Shown here: positions 34,535 to 40,927 of the stretch, one piece after another | Position numbering within the stretch: the stretch's first letter is position 1 | How the letters are laid out: each line of letters starts with the position of its first letter | Source of the DNA: Mycobacterium sp. DL | GTDB taxonomy: Bacteria > Actinomycetota > Actinomycetes > Mycobacteriales > Mycobacteriaceae | Direction: 5' to 3' | Length of the DNA stretch: 64,000 nucleotides | Assembly (NCBI RefSeq): GCF_039729195.1 | Contig: NZ_CP155796.1 | Location: 6,138,001-6,202,000 of the forward strand | The notes under the pieces: model-generated | The model's input: the letters and a program-made list of their open reading frames with translations, nothing else | Database searches by the model: none | Told to the model about the DNA's origin: nothing | Translations under genes and position numbers: made by a program

Positions 34535-35705
34535 CACGGTCGCACCACGCCTTCCATGGGAAGCCGCGAATCCCTACCCGTTCTACCGACAGAGCCGCGC
34601 GACAGGGGATGTGGTGTGGGACGACACCGCCGGGGCCTGGCTCATTCTGGGATACGACGCGGCCCGACAGGTCCTCGGTGGGCCCGGCTGGACCAGCGAT
34701 CCCCTGGCCAATCCCGGCAGTCGCGATGCGATGGACCCCATCAGTGCGGATTTCACCGGCAGCTCGATGTTGTTCGCCGACGGCGCCGCCCACCAACGGA
34801 TCCGCGGCTCGGTGCGAGACGTCTTCACACGCTCATTCATCGAAGCCCTCACCCGCGGTGTGGAATCGGTGGTGGCCGCCGTGACCTCTCATCCCTGCAC
34901 CGGCACATCCTTCGATTTCATGTCCGAGATCGCTCTGCCCATCCCGCTGGCCGTAATCGCCGAATGGCTGAACCTGAGCCCGGAGACCTCGGCGGTGCTG
35001 CGCGAGCAGTCACCGGTCATCGTCCGGATGCTGGGCGCGTTGGCTGACGCCGATGAGGTACGCGCGGGCGCCGCTGCGTCCGCAGCACTGATGGCGGAGT
35101 TTCTGCCGCTGGCGGCTGACCGCCGCGCACACCCTGGCGATGATCTGCTGAGCTTTCTCGCCGCCGACCCCGCCCTGGATCTGGACGAGGTCGCGATGAC
35201 CGCCATCCTCATCGCCGTTGCCGGACACGAGACAACCGCCAACCTGCTTGGCGCAGGCCTGGTTCGGCTGCTCACCACCACAGTCGACGGCGTCCGGCTC
35301 GCCGATGCGATCGATCCGGCCGACCCAGCCACCATCACTGAACTGTTACGGCTTGACGCGCCTGTCCAGTCGACGGTGCGCACGGCCACCCACGACCACC
35401 ACATCGCAGGTACCGCCATAGCCGCCGGCCAGAGCGCTCTCGTCGCCGTGGCCGCGGCCAACCGCGACCCCAAGGTCTTTGACCAGCCCGAGATCTTCCG
35501 ACCCCGCCGTGCGGGTCCCGCTCCGTTGTCGTTCGGCTACGGCGCGCACTACTGCCTCGGCGCTGCCCTGGCGCGGCTGGAAATCACCGCCGCACTCCGT
35601 CGCGTTCTGGACCGGCGACCCGAACTCGCCGGAGCGGTGACGTGGCGCGACACTCCCGCCATCCGGGGACCGCACAGCGTCCCCATCGTCTTCACCAACG
35701 ACTAG
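34521..35705 (+). CDS. Cytochrome P450
   Basis: 394 residues from ATG 34521. I-helix oxygen-binding motif IAVAGHETTANLLG, K-helix ExxR in TELLRLDAPV, and haem loop LSFGYGAHYCLGAALARLE with the Cys ligand. No membrane anchor, as usual in bacteria; it needs a ferredoxin and reductase, none of which is encoded nearby. The start lies inside the end of the ABC1 kinase gene. CYP family and substrate cannot be assigned by eye. Confidence 0.93.
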   Translation: MTRHDTVAPRLPWEAANPYPFYRQSRATGDVVWDDTAGAWLILGYDAARQVLGGPGWTSDPLANPGSRDAMDPISADFTGSSMLFADGAAHQRIRGSVRDVFTRSFIEALTRGVESVVAAVTSHPCTGTSFDFMSEIALPIPLAVIAEWLNLSPETSAVLREQSPVIVRMLGALADADEVRAGAAASAALMAEFLPLAADRRAHPGDDLLSFLAADPALDLDEVAMTAILIAVAGHETTANLLGAGLVRLLTTTVDGVRLADAIDPADPATITELLRLDAPVQSTVRTATHDHHIAGTAIAAGQSALVAVAAANRDPKVFDQPEIFRPRRAGPAPLSFGYGAHYCLGAALARLEITAALRRVLDRRPELAGAVTWRDTPAIRGPHSVPIVFTND

Positions 35706-35734
35706 CACCACGTAGACAGGAGGTTCGAACTTCG

Positions 35735-36646
35735 ATGCGGGTCTTCGTCACCGGCGGCACCGGCGCGATCGGTAGCTACGCAGTCCCGGCACTCATCGCA
35801 GCCGGACACTCGGTATCAGCGCTGGCACGCAGCGACGCCAAAGCGCGGACCCTCGACAAGCACGGTGCGACACCGGTTTTGGTGTCCCTCTTCGACCGAG
35901 ATGCCCTGAGCTCTGCGTTCGTCGGCCATGACGCAGTCGTCAACCTCGCCTCCGCGCTGCCGTCGACGACCTCGTTTCTGCGACGCTCCGCGTGGCAGGA
36001 ATGCGACCGGGTACGGATCCACGGATCGGCGACAGTCGTCGACGCCGCCCTGGCGGCGGGCGTGCCCATGATCATCCAGGAATCGGTCGTCATGCTCTAC
36101 ACCGACGGCGGCAGTGACTGGATCGACGAGGACCACCCCGTCGACCACTATCCGATCACCACCGGCAATCACGGCGCCGAAGCCAGCGCCCGACGATTCG
36201 CCGAGTCCGGCGGCACCGCGACCATCCTGCGGTTCGGGGTGTTCTACGGCCACGGTGCCGCCCACAGCGAACAGATCCTCGGGCTGGCACGCCACCACGT
36301 CGGATTCGTCCCCGGCCGCCCCGGCTCCTACCTCTCGTCGATTGAAGTGTCCGACGCGGCAGCTGCTGTCACCGCAGCACTGGAAAGTCCAGGCGGCCTT
36401 TACAACATCGTCGACGACAACCCCCTCACCAAGCGCGAGTACGCAAGCGCTTGTTGCGACGCAGCCCAAACCCGGCAATGGATCAGTGGGCCCGGCCCAC
36501 TGGCACTCATATTCGGAAATCGGCTCACCTCACTGACCCGATCACTACGGGTCAGCAACGCCCGATTCGTCGCTACCTCTGACTGGTGCCCCCGCTACCC
36601 CAGCGTCCGGGAAGGCTACCGAGCAATGGCTGGTCGCCAACGGTGA
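35735..36646 (+). CDS. NAD(P)-dependent epimerase/dehydratase (extended SDR)
   Basis: 303 residues; ATG 35735 with ACAGGAGG about 12 bases upstream, removing a 31-codon spurious extension. Cofactor motif MRVFVTGGTGAIGSYAVPAL. The extended-SDR active site is altered: after QESVVMLY the usual Tyr-x3-Lys of epimerases is not seen, which fits the atypical SDR5-like group acting on lipids or sterols. It follows the P450 by 29 bases in the same operon. Confidence 0.78.
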   Translation: MRVFVTGGTGAIGSYAVPALIAAGHSVSALARSDAKARTLDKHGATPVLVSLFDRDALSSAFVGHDAVVNLASALPSTTSFLRRSAWQECDRVRIHGSATVVDAALAAGVPMIIQESVVMLYTDGGSDWIDEDHPVDHYPITTGNHGAEASARRFAESGGTATILRFGVFYGHGAAHSEQILGLARHHVGFVPGRPGSYLSSIEVSDAAAAVTAALESPGGLYNIVDDNPLTKREYASACCDAAQTRQWISGPGPLALIFGNRLTSLTRSLRVSNARFVATSDWCPRYPSVREGYRAMAGRQR

Positions 36647-36912
36647 ATCCGTCCGACCAACTCCATGACCGCGGCTCACATCGTCGGATCGCCCGAGCGA
36701 TTGTGTCTTCTCGACTGCGCGTCCGCCACGCCCCGAGCCGGTATTCCCGGGTGGTGACCTTCAGCGCGACACCCGTTCGGCTGATGCGGTTGTCCGCTTA
36801 AGCAGCGTGGCAACTGGCGGAGCTTGCCCGTCGAGACGGCATCCATCTGTGTAGCGGCGACGCGGCCACAGATCGCGGAGCTACAGCCTCGATTCGGAAA
36901 CCGCCTACCGGT

Positions 36913-38142
36913 TCACGCGTCGGCGAGCAGTACGGTCTTCAGCGCTTCGCCGTGACAGTGCTCGTCGAGGGCTTGGGGCGCCTCGTCGAAGTTGGCCACG
37001 TTGGTGGTGACAAGCTCAGGCTGCAGTTTGCCGCTGGCGATGAGATCCAGCACGGCCGGTATCAGGGCGCGGACGTGGGCGCGACCGATATGCAGGGTCA
37101 CGTTGCGGATGTAAGCGGCGCTCAGTCGAATTGATCCGCGCCGGTGAAGTGACCACACGCAAGAGCAGATGCCTTCGGGTGCAGTGTGTTTCAGCACCGC
37201 CCGCAGTCCCGCAGGTGTGCCGGTGGCGTCGACAGTCAACGGGGCTACTGGCCACTCTCGTGGTCGTCGCGGATCCAGCGCGGTGAATCCAAGCGCCTCG
37301 GCGCGGCGTTGTAGGGCCGGGCGCCCGTCAACGACGCTGATGCGTCGGCCCCCCAGCGCGCGAGCGATCAGGGCTGTTATCAGCACTGCGCTGGGGGTGA
37401 AGGGATGCCCAGCATTGAGGCGGCCCACTATCAAGGTCTCGGCATTGCCGTCAGCGGCCAGTAGCGCCGGCAGGTGAGGCGCGACCTGGCGATAGCAGTC
37501 GCTGACGTTGTCGGCGACACCGGCTGCGGCGGCTGGGTCAACACCCTTCGGCAGAGGCACCAGCATTGCCTCAGCGAAGGGCACCGCCATCAGATCAGTA
37601 AGCGCACCCCCCCAGAGGCCACCCGCCAGGCCGAACCCGTACATGGAGGTCGGCGGCACGGACAAACAGTTGGCGGTGTGGCCGCGTCGGCAGGGTGCAC
37701 AGCATCCGCAGCTAATCTGGAAAGGAACGACGACACGGTCACCGATGCCAACTGAGGCCACCTGAGAGCCGACCTCGACGACCTCGGCGACGCATTCGTG
37801 CCCGAGATGCAACGGCAGTGGAAAGATGCTGCGGCCCAACATCATCGCACGGTCGACATCGCACGTTGCGACGGCGATGGGTCGCACCAACGCTCCCTGG
37901 GGGCCGGGAAGCGACGGCCGGGTGACCGATTTCCATGCCGGCGCACCGCCAGGCGAGGCCACCAGCGCGCGCATCCGCGAACGGGCGGGTTTCCGGGCCG
38001 CACGAACCACTCCAGCGATGCGGCGTGCCCGCATCCCGACATCCCGATCGAGCGATAATCGGCCGGCCACCAACGCATCCGGGGTCAGGAGTCGGGCGTA
38101 ATGGGCCACCGTCGACTGCGGCCGCAGATATTGCCCGGTCAT
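36913..38142 (-). CDS. Zinc-dependent alcohol dehydrogenase-like protein
   Basis: 409 residues with an N-terminal extension of about 55 residues relative to most medium-chain dehydrogenases. Catalytic zinc ligands Cys in IAVATCDVDRAM and His-Glu in HLGHECVAEVVE; structural zinc Cys4 in ISCGCCAPCRRGHTANC. The cofactor-binding region (LIVGRLNAGHP) lacks a typical GxGxxG, which is odd. It is divergent from a TetR gene. The 36647-36912 spacer downstream holds no gene. Confidence 0.8.
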   Translation of the reverse strand: MTGQYLRPQSTVAHYARLLTPDALVAGRLSLDRDVGMRARRIAGVVRAARKPARSRMRALVASPGGAPAWKSVTRPSLPGPQGALVRPIAVATCDVDRAMMLGRSIFPLPLHLGHECVAEVVEVGSQVASVGIGDRVVVPFQISCGCCAPCRRGHTANCLSVPPTSMYGFGLAGGLWGGALTDLMAVPFAEAMLVPLPKGVDPAAAAGVADNVSDCYRQVAPHLPALLAADGNAETLIVGRLNAGHPFTPSAVLITALIARALGGRRISVVDGRPALQRRAEALGFTALDPRRPREWPVAPLTVDATGTPAGLRAVLKHTAPEGICSCVWSLHRRGSIRLSAAYIRNVTLHIGRAHVRALIPAVLDLIASGKLQPELVTTNVANFDEAPQALDEHCHGEALKTVLLADA

Positions 38143-38270
38143 AGTGTCCCCCAGTCATACGTGCGGCCAAGCGGCGTCTCGTGGTCAGCTAGGTCCATCG
38201 AACCCCCTGAGTTAGGAACCATCGAGTTCTAGTTTCGTATTGTGAACTGCCATGTGTCAACATTTAGTGT

Positions 38271-38906
38271 GTGCGTCAGCTCTCCCGCCCCTACAAGGGC
38301 GTTGCTCCTTCCGATCGCGTTGAGCAGCGCCGCGCGCAACTCCTCGACGCAGCGGTCGATGTGTTCGGCACCATCGGGTACCGCACGGCCACTATCGACC
38401 AGATCTGCGCCAAAGCTGGACTTTCGAAACGCTACTTTTATGAGTCCTTCGCCGACAGCGAGGCACTGCTGCTCGCGTGCTACCAGCGGTGTGCCGATGA
38501 AATCCACGCAGCGATGGTGTCGGCATTCCTCGACGCCAGCGGCGACAGTATCGATTCACAGGTATACGCAGCTCTGGCTGCCTATTTCGGCGCGATCGAT
38601 GACGACCAACGCCGTGCCCGGATCACCCTGTTGGAGATCCTCGGAGTCAGTCCCGCCGTCGATTCCGCCTACTCAACCCAGACTGCACGCTTCGCCGACT
38701 CGATCCACGCCTTAGCCCCTGCCGCATTCGGCACCAGCACGCTGCCGGAAACTCAACTCCACCTGCTCGCCCAAGGAATCATCGGCGCTGTTACCACCAC
38801 CGCCACGATATGGCTGCTCGACCACCGCCGCCGCCCACGATCCGAGCTCATCAACGCCACCCATGTCCTGGTCACCGCAGTGCTTGACCGGCTGCCATCT
38901 ACCTGA
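38271..38906 (+). CDS. TetR-family transcriptional regulator
   Basis: 211 residues from GTG 38271. HTH TATIDQICAKAGLSKRYFYE, then SFADSEALLL. It is divergent from the zinc dehydrogenase gene with a 128-base spacer and likely controls it. Convergent with the truncated SDR downstream. Confidence 0.85.
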   Translation: MRQLSRPYKGVAPSDRVEQRRAQLLDAAVDVFGTIGYRTATIDQICAKAGLSKRYFYESFADSEALLLACYQRCADEIHAAMVSAFLDASGDSIDSQVYAALAAYFGAIDDDQRRARITLLEILGVSPAVDSAYSTQTARFADSIHALAPAAFGTSTLPETQLHLLAQGIIGAVTTTATIWLLDHRRRPRSELINATHVLVTAVLDRLPST

Positions 38907-38981
38907 CTCAGCCACGACCAGTTTCCTCGGTCAGATCGAGATCGATCAGATCCTGTCTCGAAGCAGAACGCGGCAGCACCT

Positions 38982-39515
38982 TCAGGTGGCGGTGCGTCCG
39001 CCGTCTGCAGGCAGGATCGCGCCGTGGATGAAACTGGCTTGATCGCTGGCCAGATAGGCGATGGTTTCGGCGATCTCGTCGGGAGTTGCTACGCGTCGTG
39101 CTGGGGCTTGACGCATCATCTTGGTGAGCCCGTCTTCACCGAAGGCTGCTTTGGCGTTTTCGGTCAGGGTCGGACCTGGGGCGACGGCATTGACCCGAAT
39201 GCCTTGCGGCCCAAACTTGGCGGCCCAGCATTTCGTCAAGTGATTCAGCGCGGCCTTGCTCGATGCATACACCGCTGAGCCTGCCGTGCCGAAGGACGCC
39301 ACCATTGTGGTGACGTTCACGATGACGCCACGCCCGCGCGCAACCATGGCCGGGGCAAGCGCGCCGACCAGATAGAACGGTGCTTTGACGTTGAGCGCGT
39401 AGCAGGCGTCGAAGTCGGCCTCCGGGATGGCAGCGGTGGCTCCGAACGTGCCGATGGCAGCGTTGTTAATCAGAATGTCGACGCGGCCGGTGACATCGAG
39501 CGCCTCGGCGCGCAA
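38982..39515 (-). pseudogene. 5'-truncated short-chain dehydrogenase
   Basis: The frame reads LRAEALDVTGRVDILINNAA, then NVTTMVASFGTAGSAVYASS with the Tyr-x3-Lys active site, and ends normally (ILPADGGRTAT). The first 70 or so residues with the TGxxxGIG cofactor motif are missing: an in-frame TAG, the stop of the next gene, sits directly upstream. The loss coincides with the left boundary of the foreign segment that carries the TnsA-like gene. Confidence 0.8.
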
Positions 39516-39518
39516 CCG

Positions 39519-40121
39519 CTACGTTGCCAACGGTTGAGGTGGGCCCTGAATCGATGCCGCGCGCCACAGCGCAGTCCCGAGTTCGACTGGCCCTCTACGA
39601 GATTCCGGCCATTGTGCTGCCGCGGTCGCCGCCTCGCTCACGAGCACTTCCACAGCTTGCCAAGGGATTTTTCCTTGCGAGGCTGCCAAGAGCAACTCTG
39701 GAAACAAGACCTGTTGATCAGACGCATCTGCTGTGCGAGCAATCAGTTCGCTCATCACGTTGGCTGCTTGTCTGCCAGACCGACCCCACCATGCTTCCTG
39801 CGGTCCGCACCAACGGAGGATGCATGCCAACACGACTCCATCGTAGTAAGACCATGCAATAGCAGGGAATTCGAAAACTCCCAAGCGTGGATCTTCTCGG
39901 TCGGTCTTCAATCTAGCAGATTGCATCGCGGCGCCCATTGCGGCATAAGCAGTTACAGCGTCGACTTCGTACCCGAAGTTCGACTGCGTCCTGACGTTGC
40001 CCGCCCCACCGCGGGGCGACATACCCCAAAGTATGGAATACGGGTCGGGGGAGCCGTCATTAGAGTTGAAGGCCGCGACACGCTCGTCCCAATTGAAGCC
40101 ACGAACAAGGCCGTCGCTCAT
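39519..40121 (-). CDS. Unknown protein downstream of TnsA-like gene
   Basis: 200 residues (MSDGLVRGFNWDERVAAFNS). Begins 44 bases after the TnsA-like stop in the same direction, so co-transcription is likely. The middle is helical and Trp-rich (FEFPAIAWSYYDGVVLACIL, WCGPQEAWWGRSGR), with no signal peptide and no family I recognise. It may be an accessory protein or cargo of the transposon. The stop lies at the junction with the truncated SDR, so its C-terminus could itself be altered. Confidence 0.65.
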   Translation of the reverse strand: MSDGLVRGFNWDERVAAFNSNDGSPDPYSILWGMSPRGGAGNVRTQSNFGYEVDAVTAYAAMGAAMQSARLKTDREDPRLGVFEFPAIAWSYYDGVVLACILRWCGPQEAWWGRSGRQAANVMSELIARTADASDQQVLFPELLLAASQGKIPWQAVEVLVSEAATAAAQWPESRRGPVELGTALWRAASIQGPPQPLAT

Positions 40122-40165
40122 GGCGTGCTCATTAAGTCAGGACCGTTCGAGGGCTCAGAGGTTGG

Positions 40166-40792
40166 TCAGTGCTTACTGCAAAGTGGTTGCACCACAACAG
40201 ATGCAGCACCTTTCAGGTCTGCTCGGGCCTTCAGCGCGTTCACAAGTTCAGGGTCAAATCGTGCAGCGTTGCGGAATCCCGCCAGGAAGCGGATTGTCTC
40301 GAGCTCGGTCACCGGGGGTTCGCTCCATACCTCGTAACGCCACCCGCGCCGTTCGACAAGTATCCTCGTCCAGTCCAGTGTGAACCTGACTTTCGGATCG
40401 TCGAGTTGGGAGCTCGGTTTCACATCGACGACTACAGGTCCACTGTGTGTCAGTAGGAGGTAGTCGGGCACGTGCCTACGCACACGCCTGTCGATGCGGG
40501 CGCGAAACAGGAACGGCTGCGCAATGATTCGACATACCGCGGTATCGAAGTCCGCGAAGAGTAGCCGCGCGAGTTCGAGACGAGATTCGTAGATGACGTG
40601 CGCCTGCTCGGTCGCCGACCAGTAGGTACCCGAGTAGTGCTTCTGACCGTGACGCCAGCGGAATGTCCGCCAAGGCGCCGCATTTCCGATCAGATCAAGT
40701 GGGGCGCGGTCCCACTCAGTGCAGACTTCCTCCAGGGAATCCTTCGAGCGCACCGAGATGTTCGGGAGTGGCGGTGCCCCCGCTTCCGGCAT
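40166..40792 (-). CDS. TnsA-like transposase endonuclease subunit
   Basis: 208 residues. The PD-(D/E)xK nuclease residues of TnsA are visible: Glu69 in AHVIYESRLELARLL, Asp110 in RRHVPDYLLLTH, and Asp123-x-Lys125 in PVVVDVKPSS. N-terminal WRTFRWRHGQKHYSGTYWSA is typical of actinobacterial TnsA-like proteins. In Tn7, TnsA cuts the 5' ends of the element while TnsB (absent here) cuts and joins the 3' ends. Its gene points away from the nearby repeat end. Confidence 0.8.
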   Translation of the reverse strand: MPEAGAPPLPNISVRSKDSLEEVCTEWDRAPLDLIGNAAPWRTFRWRHGQKHYSGTYWSATEQAHVIYESRLELARLLFADFDTAVCRIIAQPFLFRARIDRRVRRHVPDYLLLTHSGPVVVDVKPSSQLDDPKVRFTLDWTRILVERRGWRYEVWSEPPVTELETIRFLAGFRNAARFDPELVNALKARADLKGAASVVVQPLCSKH

Positions 40793-40843
40793 ACCGCCAC
40801 CATCGCATCTCCGAAATGTCGATCTGCGGATTCCGGACGGCGT

Positions 40844-40919
40844 GTCTCAGTCTTCCTGCACAAGTGCAACGGTGGTGCAGTCAGTCGTGAGAAAGTGCAG
40901 TCAGATTTGAGAACCTACA
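40844..40919. repeat. Tandem 19-mers and terminus of a Tn7-like element
   Basis: GTGCAGTCAGTCGTGAGAA (40875-40893) and GTGCAGTCAGATTTGAGAA (40895-40913) match at 16 of 19 positions, one base apart; a degenerate inverted copy lies at 40844-40861. Read inward from 40919 the end is TGTAGG, then TTCTCA...TGCAC twice. This is the layout of TnsB/TniA-binding ends beginning with TGT. Confidence 0.55.
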
Positions 40920-40927
40920 TTATCCGT

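Larger units (their letters stand above)
39516..40919. mobile_element. Remnant of a Tn7-like element at the 3' side of dnaB
   Basis: The segment holds a TnsA-like gene and an unknown gene in one leftward unit, ends at the right with tandem 19-mers and a TGTAGG terminus (read inward) 8 bases after the dnaB stop, and at the left cuts into an SDR gene. No TnsB, TnsC or TniQ gene and no matching left-end repeats are present, so the element is probably decayed. Confidence 0.5.
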
